Part shown: piece after piece, positions 7,686 to 16,042 of the stretch | Position numbering within the stretch: position 1 is the stretch's first letter | How the letters are laid out: every line of letters starts with the position of its first letter | DNA from: an uncultured Prochlorococcus sp. | GTDB taxonomy: Bacteria; Cyanobacteriota; Cyanobacteriia; PCC-6307; Cyanobiaceae | NCBI GenBank assembly: GCA_902600395.1 | Contig: CACKJL010000008.1 | Location: forward strand, 1 to 25,710 | Direction: 5' to 3' | DNA: 25,710 nucleotides | Translations under genes and position numbers: made by a program | The notes under the pieces: model-generated | Seen by the model: the letters and a program-made list of their open reading frames with translations, nothing else | The model's database searches: none | What the model was told of the DNA's origin: nothing

Positions 7686-8372
7686 ATGTCTAAGAAAGTT
7701 GCAAGTTTAGAAAATATATCTAAAACGTATGGGAAGGAGGATTTAACTGTCAAAGCCTTAGACAGCATAAATTTAGAAATTTATAAAGGTGATTATTTAG
7801 CTGTAATGGGGGCAAGTGGCTCAGGTAAAAGTACAGCTATGAATATTATTGGATGTTTAGATAGACCATCTGAAGGAATTTATAAATTAAATGGTATTCC
7901 TGTTGAGAATTTATCTGATGATGAGCTCGCGGAAATACGTAACCAAAAATTAGGCTTTGTTTTTCAACAATTTCATCTTCTTTCAGACGCAACTGCACTT
8001 GAGAACGTAACTTTGCCCATGATTTATGCTGGTATTGAGCCTGAGCAAAGATTAGAGCGAGGTAAGAATGCCTTAAAAAAAGTTGGCCTTTCAGAAAGGA
8101 TGAATAATCGCCCAAACCAATTATCAGGGGGTCAACAACAACGAGTTGCTATTGCGAGGGCTATTATCAATAACCCTGCAATTTTGTTAGCCGACGAACC
8201 TACTGGAGCACTAGATTCAAAAACCACTGAAGATGTATTAGATCTTTTTGACAAACTGCATGAATCTGGAATAACTATAGTTTTAGTTACGCATGAAGAT
8301 GAAGTTGCAAATCGGGCAAAAAAAATAGCTAAATTTAAGGATGGAAGAATAGTTGAATTAAAAGTTAATTAA
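7686..8372 (+). CDS. ABC transporter ATP-binding protein, DevA/LolD/MacB type
   Basis: This is a cytoplasmic ATPase subunit of 228 residues. It has Walker A GASGSGKST (42-50), a Q-loop at Q94-Q95, signature LSGGQ (146-150) followed by QQRVAIARAI, Walker B ILLADE (166-171) with the catalytic glutamate, D-loop GALDS, and the switch histidine H203 in VTHED. The insertion after the Q-loop and the overall form fit the LolD/MacB/DevA export group, which works with FtsX-like permeases on lipoproteins or glycolipids. No permease or membrane-fusion gene is next to it, so the partner must be elsewhere and the substrate is unknown. It follows ndhB by 16 bp and converges on birA with 2 bp between stops. 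Confidence 0.9.
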   Translation: MSKKVASLENISKTYGKEDLTVKALDSINLEIYKGDYLAVMGASGSGKSTAMNIIGCLDRPSEGIYKLNGIPVENLSDDELAEIRNQKLGFVFQQFHLLSDATALENVTLPMIYAGIEPEQRLERGKNALKKVGLSERMNNRPNQLSGGQQQRVAIARAIINNPAILLADEPTGALDSKTTEDVLDLFDKLHESGITIVLVTHEDEVANRAKKIAKFKDGRIVELKVN

Positions 8373-8374
8373 AT

Positions 8375-9124
8375 TCAAAACCTTCTAATTACCTTCACTT
8401 GAGTATCATTTTCAATTCTTAAATTACCATTCGAATCAATATCTTTAATTTTCCATGTATGAGGACAATAACCACTAGGTAAAAAACTTTTAGTAAGAAA
8501 CTTATTTGCAGATTTAATTACATATTCTTTCTTCTTATTACATTCAATTGAATCATTAAAAGCTTTAAGAACTTTGGCTGTCCAATAATGTTGATTAATA
8601 TTCTTAGTTTGAAGTACTTTTGATAATGAAATACCTTCTGATGGAGTGTAATTTAAAACATTCATGCCAAGTCCTACTCTTACGTAGATAATTTCTTTTC
8701 CTCTTGTAATAACCCTTGGCAAAAATCCAATCAACTTTTTTGAACCAAGAAAAATATCATTTGGCCATTTCAAACAAACATTTATATTCTCTTTTCTAAG
8801 CATTTCACATAACTTAATACCTAAAGACAAATTAAATATTTGACATTCAAATTCTTTTGAAAATATTGGGTAAGCTGCACTTAACCAAATCCCGCCTTTT
8901 GGTGAAATCCAAGTTTTTGAGTTTTGGCCAACTCCTGAGAACTGTTCTCTTGCGATTATAGCTACAGGCTGATTTTTCTTTATTTCAGAATATTCAAAAA
9001 AGTTTGTTAGCTCATTTTCGGTACTTTTACATTTTATTTTGTAATGAAGTGTCCAGGTTGGATATTGACCCTGAATTTTTTTTAAATAAAAAACTGTCTT
9101 AGCTGCAGGTCCAATAACTTTCAC
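8375..9124 (-). CDS. birA: Biotin--[acetyl-CoA carboxylase] ligase, catalytic domain only
   Basis: BirA activates biotin with ATP and attaches it to the carrier subunit of acetyl-CoA carboxylase. The nucleotide/biotin loop is the cyanobacterial form QFSGVGQNSKTWISPKGG (about 61-78), and the catalytic lysine lies in LKWPNDIFLGSKKLIG (K119). A short C-terminal domain follows. The 249 residues contain no N-terminal winged helix, so this is an enzyme and not the biotin repressor known from E. coli. The start is GTG at 9124-9122. It converges on the ABC ATPase gene and diverges from the DUF721 gene (75 bp between). Confidence 0.88.
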   Translation of the reverse strand: MKVIGPAAKTVFYLKKIQGQYPTWTLHYKIKCKSTENELTNFFEYSEIKKNQPVAIIAREQFSGVGQNSKTWISPKGGIWLSAAYPIFSKEFECQIFNLSLGIKLCEMLRKENINVCLKWPNDIFLGSKKLIGFLPRVITRGKEIIYVRVGLGMNVLNYTPSEGISLSKVLQTKNINQHYWTAKVLKAFNDSIECNKKKEYVIKSANKFLTKSFLPSGYCPHTWKIKDIDSNGNLRIENDTQVKVIRRF

Positions 9125-9199
9125 AAATTTATTATTAAAACAACGAGCATCTTTTTAAAGATTAGATTAACTTTAGTCTTAATAAGTAAATTTTACAAA

Positions 9200-9685
9200 T
9201 TGGACAAAAAGTATTTGCCAATAGTGAATAGAAGGAATCCACATCTATTAAAAAATTGTCTTGATAATTTCAAAAAATCATGCGGAGACTTAGATAAACT
9301 CTCTAGAATCAACGAAAACTGGAAGAACTTAATCGGATTAGAACTATTTCAAGAATGTAAACCATTAAATATTGAAAAAAAAATACTAACTATTGCAGTA
9401 AATCATCCACAGTGGCGCCAAGCTTTAATCTATAACAAGCATAAATTAAAAGAGAGAATAGAGAAAATTGGAATAACTTTGAATGAAATAAAAATAATAC
9501 AAAATTATGAAATTAAAAATAAAAATATCAAAGCTACTAATGCAAAGATAGTTTGGGCAAAGCATCCAAGCAGAATCAGTCAAAATAATATGTGCATTTG
9601 TACTCTTTGTAATTCCCCTACTCCTGAGGGCGAAATCAAAAGATGGGGAAAGTGTTCTTTTTGTTGGAGAAAAATAAAAAACTAA
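9200..9685 (+). CDS. dciA: DUF721 protein, probable helicase loader DciA
   Basis: Residues about 15-100 form a DUF721 domain (NENWKNLIGLELFQECKPLNIEKKILTI written here only in part: WKNLIG, LTIAVNHPQWRQAL, KLKERI). DUF721 defines DciA, the widespread bacterial protein that helps load the replicative helicase DnaB. The C-terminal tail carries two CxxC pairs, C134/C137 and C152/C155, in TLCNSPTPEGEIKRWGKC, which look like a small zinc ribbon; such tails occur in cyanobacterial relatives. The start is TTG at 9200: no ATG or GTG start was found between it and 9149 in frame, and the protein begins MDKKYLPIVNRRNP. It converges on menG with 5 bp between stops. Confidence 0.75.
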   Translation: MDKKYLPIVNRRNPHLLKNCLDNFKKSCGDLDKLSRINENWKNLIGLELFQECKPLNIEKKILTIAVNHPQWRQALIYNKHKLKERIEKIGITLNEIKIIQNYEIKNKNIKATNAKIVWAKHPSRISQNNMCICTLCNSPTPEGEIKRWGKCSFCWRKIKN

Positions 9686-9690
9686 ATTCT

Positions 9691-10392
9691 TTATTTAACT
9701 AAAATTAGTATTCCCATTTGCCCCCCCAAAATAGTCCTATATTCAGCTTTTTTAAATCCAACTTCCTTAGCAATATTTATGAGCTCATTTTTCTTTGGAA
9801 AATTACTAATACTTTTTTCAATATATGCGTACTCTGGACCTAAATTAAAAAGCCGCGAAATGGTTACTACAATTAATCTCAAATAAATTTTCTGAAAAAT
9901 ATTGGATAAAGAATTTCTTGTTGAGTGATTAAAATCCAAAAATCCTGCCCTTCCCTTATCCTTCAAAAGATCAAAAACTTTTTTTATTCCTTCTTCAACA
10001 TTATTTAAGTTTCTAAGTCCATATGACATGCAAATCCCATCAAAATTTTTTGAATAATCATTAATTTTTAATACATCTTTAATTTCCCACTTAATAAATT
10101 TATTTTTTTTAAGCTCTGATTTTTTTTTTGCAATATTTAAGATATCCACTGCACTGTCAATCCCAGTAATTGAACCCCTTGGACTAACTCTTTCAGAAAT
10201 TAAGAATGCTAAATCTCCAGTTCCACAGCATAAATCAGCCCAATCTTCGCCATTTAAAGGTTCTAATAAATTAACTAATTTCCTTTTCCATAATCTGTGC
10301 AGCCCAAAACTTAATAGATTATTTAAAAAGTCGTATTTATAAGAAATTTTATTAAATATATTTTTGACTTCGATAGTTTTTGTGAATTTCAT
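9691..10392 (-). CDS. menG: Demethylnaphthoquinone methyltransferase (UbiE/MenG)
   Basis: This SAM-dependent methyltransferase performs the final ring methylation of menaquinone-type quinones. In cyanobacteria the product is phylloquinone, the A1 cofactor of photosystem I. It has the family N-terminus VKNIFNKISYKYDFLNNLLSFGLHRLWKR, with W and R residues of the UbiE motif, motif I DLCCGTGDLAF, GIDSAVDIL, MSYGLRNL and a C-terminal ILGGQMGILILVK. I chose ATG at 10392-10390, which gives 233 residues. An upstream ATG at 10443 adds 17 lysine/asparagine-rich residues and would overlap hisF by 8 bp. With the shorter form, 43 bp separate it from hisF, which lies upstream in the same direction. Confidence 0.9.
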   Translation of the reverse strand: MKFTKTIEVKNIFNKISYKYDFLNNLLSFGLHRLWKRKLVNLLEPLNGEDWADLCCGTGDLAFLISERVSPRGSITGIDSAVDILNIAKKKSELKKNKFIKWEIKDVLKINDYSKNFDGICMSYGLRNLNNVEEGIKKVFDLLKDKGRAGFLDFNHSTRNSLSNIFQKIYLRLIVVTISRLFNLGPEYAYIEKSISNFPKKNELINIAKEVGFKKAEYRTILGGQMGILILVK

Positions 10393-10435
10393 TTTTAAAT
10401 TTTTAAACTTATTTTTTTGGTATAAAATTAAATTT

Positions 10436-11206
10436 TTATTCATATGGTCTAATTGGAAGATTTTTTTCGAGAAGGAAAGTTTTTATTTCTTGTAGAGTAA
10501 GTTTCTTATCATGAAGTAATGATGCTAAAAGTGCGGCAGATGCCCTGCCTTCATTGAAAACATCATAGATATCTTCTAAACAACCTGCCCCTCCGGAAGC
10601 AATTACTGGGATATCAACAATATTTGCAACAGATTCTGTCAAATTTAAATCATATCCATTCTGTGTTCCATCACCATCCATTGAAGTAAGCAATATTTCC
10701 CCTGCGCCTAACTCCTCAACTTTCTTTGCCCAACTTAATACATCTATACAAGTATTTTCTCTCCCTCCTTTCACATATACCTCCCATTCATCAGTCTTAT
10801 CAACTTTTCTTCGAGCATCAATTGCTATAACGATGCATTGATTACCAAATTCTCTAGAACTTTCAGAAATTAAATAGGGATTTCTTACGGCTGAGGAATT
10901 CAAACTCACTTTATCTGCTCCTGCTCTTAAAAGATCATTAATAGAAGAAACAGAATCTATACCTCCACCTACTGTAAAAGGAATTTTTACTGATTTTGCT
11001 GTCCTAGAAACAAGGTCAACTAATGTATTCCTATTTTCCACGCTTGCTCTAATATCTAAAAATACCAATTCATCTGCCCCTTCATCAGAGTACCTACAAG
11101 CCAATTCAACAGGATCTCCTGAGTCTCTCAAGTTAACAAAATTTACACCTTTAACGACTCTGCCATTGGCGACATCTAAACAAGGAATTAAACGAAGAGC
11201 TACCAT
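10436..11206 (-). CDS. hisF: Imidazole glycerol phosphate synthase subunit HisF
   Basis: HisF is the cyclase half of the HisH-HisF complex, which turns PRFAR and ammonia into imidazole glycerol phosphate and AICAR in histidine synthesis. The TIM-barrel sequence is clear: LIPCLDVANGRVVKGVNF with the catalytic aspartate D10, FTVGGGID, ADKVSLNSSAV, VIAIDARR with the second catalytic aspartate, ILLTSMDGDGTQNGYD, and the phosphate-binding IPVIASGGAG. The 256 residues equal the usual length. The ATG at 11206 starts MVALRLIPCLDV. It diverges from petP and is the only histidine gene in the window, as is normal in cyanobacteria where his genes are scattered. Confidence 0.97.
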   Translation of the reverse strand: MVALRLIPCLDVANGRVVKGVNFVNLRDSGDPVELACRYSDEGADELVFLDIRASVENRNTLVDLVSRTAKSVKIPFTVGGGIDSVSSINDLLRAGADKVSLNSSAVRNPYLISESSREFGNQCIVIAIDARRKVDKTDEWEVYVKGGRENTCIDVLSWAKKVEELGAGEILLTSMDGDGTQNGYDLNLTESVANIVDIPVIASGGAGCLEDIYDVFNEGRASAALLASLLHDKKLTLQEIKTFLLEKNLPIRPYE

Positions 11207-11217
11207 TTTAGTAAAAA

Positions 11218-11246
11218 TTGTCCAAATGCTGTTAATCTTGCATAAT
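11218..11246 (+). promoter_or_regulatory. Predicted promoter of petP-chlG
   Basis: A -35-like TTGTCC (11218-11223) and a -10-like CATAAT (11241-11246) are separated by 17 bp. The predicted transcript start is near 11253, about 13 nt before the petP ATG. The element lies in the 59-bp divergent gap with hisF. Confidence 0.45.
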
Positions 11247-11265
11247 AGCTTCCATTTTACCTCTT

Positions 11266-11490
11266 ATGGCTGAAACAAAATTATTGCCCAAAATCGGTAG
11301 TAAAATTAAAATTAACATTAACAAAGTAAAAGATAGACTACCAGCTAAATTAATTGATCAAATATCCTCTAATCCGAAAGCTGTAATAACAGGCTATAAA
11401 ATGACAGACGGCAGGAGTATTGGGATCACCGCAAAATTTCAGAATGGTGAGCAAAATTGGTTTTTCCCAGAAGAAATTGAGAAAGGTTAA
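11266..11490 (+). CDS. petP: Cytochrome b6f complex subunit PetP (DUF2862)
   Basis: This is a small soluble protein of 74 residues with the SH3-like DUF2862 fold. It is known in cyanobacteria and red algae as a peripheral cytoplasmic-side subunit of the cytochrome b6f complex that affects linear electron flow. Recognisable parts are PKIGSKIKI, KVKDRLPAKLI, the VITGYKMTDGRSIGI core and the C-terminal NWFFPEEIEKG. The ATG at 11266 is the only sensible start. The gene ends 8 bp before the GTG of chlG, so the two are almost certainly one transcript, placing a b6f subunit together with chlorophyll synthesis. Confidence 0.82.
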   Translation: MAETKLLPKIGSKIKININKVKDRLPAKLIDQISSNPKAVITGYKMTDGRSIGITAKFQNGEQNWFFPEEIEKG

Positions 11491-11498
11491 AGAGTAAA

Positions 11499-12446
11499 GT
11501 GAATGATCCAAAACAACTATTAGGAATTAAGGGTGCCTCTGAAACATCAAGCATATGGAAACTCCGCATACAGTTAATGAAACCCATAACGTGGATCCCT
11601 TTGATATGGGGGGTTATTTGTGGAGCAGCTGCGAGTGGGAATTTTGAATGGACATTTAGTAATGTTCTAGCTTCATTGGCATGTATGTTGATGAGTGGAC
11701 CACTTTTGGCTGGTTATACCCAAACCATAAATGATTTTTTTGATAAAGAAATTGATGCAATTAATGAACCAAATAGACCAATTCCTTCTGGCAAAATTTC
11801 AATTAAAGATGTAAAAATACAAATCTGGGTATTACTTATAGCTGGTTTAATAGTTGCTTTTCTATTAGATTTATATGCTAAGCACAGCTTCCCCTCCGTC
11901 TTACTTTTGGCATTAGGAGGTTCCTTTGTTAGTTATATATATTCTGCTCCGCCACTCAAATTAAAACAGAATGGTTGGCTTGGAAATTATGCATTAGGAG
12001 CATCTTATATAGCTTTACCATGGTGGGCAGGACAAGCCTTGTTTGGGAAATTAACTATCGTGACGGCGATACTAACACTTGCTTATAGCCTTTCTGGACT
12101 TGGAATTGCTGTTATTAATGATTTCAAAAGTGTTGAAGGAGACTCAAAGCTAGGATTAAATTCTCTACCAGTAGTATTTGGAATTAAAAATGCAAGTAGA
12201 ATAAGTGCAGGACTAATTGACATTTTTCAATTAGCAATGGTTGTAGTATTAGTCATTATTGGTCAACATTTAGCCTCTGTAATTTTGGTTTTATTGGTAA
12301 TTCCACAAATTACATTTCAAGATATGTGGTTACTAAGAGATCCTTTAAAGTTTGATGTCAAATATCAAGCAAGTGCCCAACCGTTCCTTATAACTGGAAT
12401 GTTAGTTACAGCTTTAGCGATAGGACATAGTTTTTTAGTTGCTTAA
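11499..12446 (+). CDS. chlG: Chlorophyll synthase
   Basis: ChlG is a membrane prenyltransferase that esterifies chlorophyllide with phytyl or geranylgeranyl diphosphate, the last step of chlorophyll synthesis. In Prochlorococcus the pigments are divinyl chlorophylls. The UbiA-family metal/diphosphate motifs are NDFFDKEIDAINEPNRPIPSG (first, near residue 88) and NDFKSVEGDSKLG (second, near 207), among about nine hydrophobic segments; RIQLMKPITWIPLIWG precedes the first. The length of 315 residues is typical. The start is GTG at 11499, followed by MNDPKQLLGIKG. It sits between petP and a class A PBP gene, all co-directional. Confidence 0.95.
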   Translation: MNDPKQLLGIKGASETSSIWKLRIQLMKPITWIPLIWGVICGAAASGNFEWTFSNVLASLACMLMSGPLLAGYTQTINDFFDKEIDAINEPNRPIPSGKISIKDVKIQIWVLLIAGLIVAFLLDLYAKHSFPSVLLLALGGSFVSYIYSAPPLKLKQNGWLGNYALGASYIALPWWAGQALFGKLTIVTAILTLAYSLSGLGIAVINDFKSVEGDSKLGLNSLPVVFGIKNASRISAGLIDIFQLAMVVVLVIIGQHLASVILVLLVIPQITFQDMWLLRDPLKFDVKYQASAQPFLITGMLVTALAIGHSFLVA

Positions 12447-12447
12447 G

Positions 12448-14217
12448 GTGCAAAAGATTAAATTCAAATCTTTTGTTTTAATAATTCCAATATTAATTTT
12501 TTCTGGAATATCTTTTTATTTTTTTAGTCTAATATTTAGCACCTTAAAATTTGACTTTTCTAAAAATAAAAAGTCTCGGGAAACCAAATATTCTTACGTA
12601 ATATCATCTTCTGATAATAAGATACTAAGTAAATTAAGCCGCAAATTTGAAATAGATAATCATTATCATAAAATTCCATTTTTTCTTAAACATTCTTTTA
12701 TATCTTCTGAGGATAAAAGATTTTATAAACATAATGGAATAGATTTAAAAGGTATTTCTCGAGCCCTTATTAAAAATATTAGAAGTGGTTATGTTAAAGA
12801 GGGAGGAAGTACGATTACACAACAAGTTGCTAGATTACTTTTTCTAAATAATGATTTAAGTTTTCAAAGAAAAATCAAAGAAATATTTATATCACTCATA
12901 CTTGAATTTAAATATAACAAAAATCAAATTTTAAAATTATATTTAAATAATATTTATCTAGGATCAGGAGCATACGGGGTAGACGAGGCTGCCCAAGTTT
13001 ATTTTGGAAAATTTATAGAAGAATTGACATTATCAGAGATCGGATTAATTGCAGGATTAGCTCCTGCTCCTTCAATTTATTCACCTTATCAAAATTTAGA
13101 ACTAGCTATTAAAAATAGAAATAAAGTTCTTGAATCCATGTATGTTGATGGATATATTTCTCTTGAAAATAAGAATAAGGCTATTAAAGAAAAAATAAAG
13201 TTAAATTATCAAACAGCTGATAATTTTTTAGATGATAAATTATTAATAAACTTTATTCTTCAGGAAACAGATAAAAAAATTGGGAGTAAAAATGATTATA
13301 AGTTTTTAAGAATTAAATCTTCTATCAACAAAGATTGGCAAGAAAAAGGTCAAAAAATATCAAGATACGCAGGGCCTAAAGAACTTGAATTTGGTCTGTT
13401 ATCTATCGAATCAAACACAGGTCTAATCAGGACAATGATAACCAGCAAAAATCCATCAATTAATGAATACAATAGAGTGATTTCATCTGTAAGACCTTTA
13501 GGTTCTACTTTTAAAATAATCCCTTATGCTGCTGCATTAATAGAAGGAATAAAATTAAGCGATAAATTTGAAGACTTACCAATATGCTGGGAAAGTTATT
13601 GCCCAAAAAATTTTTCAGAAGACTATAGAGGTTCAATATCTTTGATTGAATCATTTAAAAGTTCATCAAATATCGTTCCAATATCAATAACAAAAATAAT
13701 CGGCTTAAAAAATATTATTAATTTAGCGAATTCATTTGGACTAGGTTACAAGCAAGAGTTTGAGGAATTCCCATCATTAGCTATTGGCGCCTACGGAGAT
13801 AATCTTTTAAACATCACAAATGCATATTCTGCAATAAACAATAATGGGAAGATTCAAAGCCCTGAAATCATAGAAAAAATAGAATCATTTAAAAAACAAC
13901 CTATTTGGGAAAATAAATCTATTTCCAAGAAAATATTAGATTTAAAAATAAACAAGAAAATAAATAAACTTCTTGAAAAATCTGTAAAAGAAGGAACTTC
14001 AAAAGCAGCCTTTATAAAAGGAAAGAAAATTTATGGGAAAACAGGAACATCTGATGGAAATAAAGATCTCTGGTTTATTGGTTCCATTGATAACCTTACA
14101 ACAGGGGTCTGGATAGGTTACGACGATAATAAGCAATCTGAATTATCTAGTGGGAATGCAGCTTATTTATGGAAGCAGTTTATATCTGAAGTTTATAAAA
14201 TTCCAGTTAAAAAATAA
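12448..14217 (+). CDS. Class A penicillin-binding protein (transglycosylase/transpeptidase)
   Basis: This is a bifunctional peptidoglycan synthase. A short basic cytoplasmic end is followed by one membrane helix (about residues 8-32). The GT51 glycosyltransferase domain has SEDKRFYKHNGID with the catalytic glutamate, and EGGSTITQQVARLL. The transpeptidase domain has the SxxK motif STFK (S353, counted from GTG), an SSN motif in FKSSSNIVP, and KTGT near 531, so both activities look intact. The length of about 589 residues is on the short side for the family. The start is uncertain: GTG at 12448, one base after the chlG stop, or TTG at 12439, overlapping chlG by 8 bp. It converges on rsmB. Confidence 0.9.
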   Translation: MQKIKFKSFVLIIPILIFSGISFYFFSLIFSTLKFDFSKNKKSRETKYSYVISSSDNKILSKLSRKFEIDNHYHKIPFFLKHSFISSEDKRFYKHNGIDLKGISRALIKNIRSGYVKEGGSTITQQVARLLFLNNDLSFQRKIKEIFISLILEFKYNKNQILKLYLNNIYLGSGAYGVDEAAQVYFGKFIEELTLSEIGLIAGLAPAPSIYSPYQNLELAIKNRNKVLESMYVDGYISLENKNKAIKEKIKLNYQTADNFLDDKLLINFILQETDKKIGSKNDYKFLRIKSSINKDWQEKGQKISRYAGPKELEFGLLSIESNTGLIRTMITSKNPSINEYNRVISSVRPLGSTFKIIPYAAALIEGIKLSDKFEDLPICWESYCPKNFSEDYRGSISLIESFKSSSNIVPISITKIIGLKNIINLANSFGLGYKQEFEEFPSLAIGAYGDNLLNITNAYSAINNNGKIQSPEIIEKIESFKKQPIWENKSISKKILDLKINKKINKLLEKSVKEGTSKAAFIKGKKIYGKTGTSDGNKDLWFIGSIDNLTTGVWIGYDDNKQSELSSGNAAYLWKQFISEVYKIPVKK

Positions 14218-14226
14218 ATTATATTT

Positions 14227-15543
14227 TTAAGATTTATAAGAAATTATTGCAGAATAAAATCCATCACCAGGATAATCCAAACTAGGTAAAATTTGCTTTT
14301 GGCTAAGCAATTTTAAAGTTTTGTTTTTTTCAATAAATCGTTCAATTAATAAATTATTTTCATCAGGACAAATAGTACAAGTTGAATAAACTAAAGTACC
14401 ATCTTTTTTCAAAAGAGGGAAAATACCCTCCAAAAGTCTTTCCTGTAATAAAGTTAAAGATTTTATTTTTTCTTTACTCAAAGACCATCTAGAATCTGGA
14501 TTCCTGGAAAGAGTTCCAATCCCTGAACATGGAGCATCTAATAAAATCTTATCAAAATAAGATATAAACTTAGGATTTAATTCAATCAAACGCGTAGCAT
14601 CAGCCTTAAGGGTATTAACAGATTTCAAATTTAACCTTTCTAAATTTGATTGCAGTATTTTCAATCTTTTTGCTGATCTATCTACGGCAATTATTTCAGC
14701 ACTATCATTTGTTAATTCTGCAAGGTGAGTAGACTTACTTCCTGGAGCTGCACAAGCATCTAAAATCTTTTCACCTTCTTTTGGATTTAAGAGCGGTGCT
14801 ATCCACTGAGAAGATCTATCTTGAATTGTCCAAAGTCCATCACTATATCCTGGTAAATTTTTTATAGATCTTGGATTAGATTTTAAAGTAATTCCATTAT
14901 GTAAATCTTTAATAATTTCAGCATCAATTTTATTTTCATGAAGTACTTTCAAAAAGTTATTTAAATTAGTTTTTAATTGGTTAATTCTCAAATCAATTGA
15001 TGGTTTTTTATTAAATGCCTTAATGATATTTTCACCCTCACTATTGCCGACCCATTTATAAAGATCATTCACAAGCCATAATGGAAATGATTCAAGATAT
15101 GAAATTCTTTCTTTTCTATCAGAAGATAATTCCGGAAAGATTTTTTGTTCTAATTTTCTTGATGCATTTCTCAATATCGCATTTACAGTTCCCGCTAAAC
15201 CATTTAAATCTGTTTTTTTAGCTACTTCTACAGTGGTAGAGATAGCAGCAGGAAATGGGATTTTATCCATTTTCAATAGTTGATACAATCCTATGTGTAG
15301 AAGCCATCTTAACTTGGGAGGCTGTTTTTTATGATTAATTTTTGATGTATGATCCGTCCAAAGATCAAGAAATTTTCTATACCTTATGCATCCAAAAGAT
15401 AATTCCGTAATAAAAGCTATATCAAGAGGATTAAATTGATAATTTTTTAAAACCTTTTCAAGAGCATGATCAGAAAAATCACCAGAACTAACTTTTAATA
15501 AAATTTCCCAAGCTGCCTTTCTTTGTAAATATCCTATGCTCAA
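14227..15543 (-). CDS. rsmB: 16S rRNA m5C methyltransferase RsmB/Sun
   Basis: RsmB methylates C5 of a cytosine in 16S rRNA (position 967 in E. coli). Residues 1-140 form a NusB-like RNA-binding domain. The SAM-binding motif LDACAAPGSKSTHLAEL is at 261-277, and the two key cysteines are C339 in DAPCSG and the catalytic C389 in YSTCT. The length of 438 residues is typical. The start is TTG at 15543-15541; no ATG occurs near it in frame. Two small genes lie just upstream on the same strand (51 and 214 bp away), so a shared transcript is possible. It converges on the PBP gene with 9 bp between stops. Confidence 0.95.
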   Translation of the reverse strand: MSIGYLQRKAAWEILLKVSSGDFSDHALEKVLKNYQFNPLDIAFITELSFGCIRYRKFLDLWTDHTSKINHKKQPPKLRWLLHIGLYQLLKMDKIPFPAAISTTVEVAKKTDLNGLAGTVNAILRNASRKLEQKIFPELSSDRKERISYLESFPLWLVNDLYKWVGNSEGENIIKAFNKKPSIDLRINQLKTNLNNFLKVLHENKIDAEIIKDLHNGITLKSNPRSIKNLPGYSDGLWTIQDRSSQWIAPLLNPKEGEKILDACAAPGSKSTHLAELTNDSAEIIAVDRSAKRLKILQSNLERLNLKSVNTLKADATRLIELNPKFISYFDKILLDAPCSGIGTLSRNPDSRWSLSKEKIKSLTLLQERLLEGIFPLLKKDGTLVYSTCTICPDENNLLIERFIEKNKTLKLLSQKQILPSLDYPGDGFYSAIISYKS

Positions 15544-15594
15544 AATATAATTAATTTTTTAAAGATAACTTTAATATACAAAAAATTCAAAAAT

Positions 15595-15738
15595 TTAAAC
15601 TACTTTTTCAATTGCAGAATTAAACCAAATAAAACCTAAGATAGAAATAAGTGAAAGATTAAATCCTAAAAAAAGAAAGATATTTAAAGAATGGATTCTT
15701 TCCCGAAAAAATATTTTTTTCTCTTTTTGATACTTCAT
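15595..15738 (-). CDS. Small single-span membrane protein, 47 aa
   Basis: I do not recognise the family. The ORF starts at ATG 15738-15736 with a strongly basic end (MKYQKEKKIFFRERIHS), followed by one hydrophobic helix of about 20 residues (NIFLFLGFNLSLISILGFIW) and a short tail FNSAIEKVV. Positive charges before the helix predict a cytoplasmic N-terminus. It fits exactly between the 59-aa ORF (19 bp upstream) and rsmB (51 bp downstream) on the same strand. This spacing and the clean membrane topology make it a credible gene despite its length. It is not similar to any photosystem small subunit that I can name. Confidence 0.6.
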   Translation of the reverse strand: MKYQKEKKIFFRERIHSLNIFLFLGFNLSLISILGFIWFNSAIEKVV

Positions 15739-15757
15739 TATTAAAATAAAAACTTAT

Positions 15758-15937
15758 TCAGGATTTCAAACGGCAACCAATATTGATAGATCCTGAATCA
15801 AGCATTCTGCCTAATTTAATTGCTATAGATTCCTCCAACCTAGTGAAATTAGATTGATGGGTAGTTATCCAATCTAATTCAGAAAAAGTGATAATTCCCG
15901 TCGAATTACTTTCTAAAAAAAGTGTTCCAATTTCCAT
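15758..15937 (-). CDS. Small conserved-looking hypothetical protein, 59 aa
   Basis: The ORF starts at ATG 15937-15935 (MEIGTLFLESNSTGIITFSE) and ends in GCRLKS with TGA at 15760-15758. The middle, ELDWITTHQSNFTRLEESIA then KLGRMLDSGSI, is balanced and amphipathic, and it looks like a small folded cyanobacterial protein whose function I cannot name. The composition is that of a real protein, in contrast to the lysine/asparagine-rich junk expected from random AT-rich DNA. It is followed after 19 bp by the 47-aa membrane protein gene and then rsmB. Confidence 0.7.
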   Translation of the reverse strand: MEIGTLFLESNSTGIITFSELDWITTHQSNFTRLEESIAIKLGRMLDSGSINIGCRLKS

Positions 15938-16042
15938 TAGATAAATCTAATATTTTCTAAGTTAACATCCTTACTTAATATTTCTTCATAACATAATATT
16001 CTTTTAATTTTTCAAGGAAAACTGTAGGTTGTTACTCTTAAT

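Noticed and set aside
10393..10443. Longer N-terminus for MenG
   Set aside because: The extra 17 residues are lysine/asparagine-rich, overlap hisF and precede the usual family start MKFTKT.
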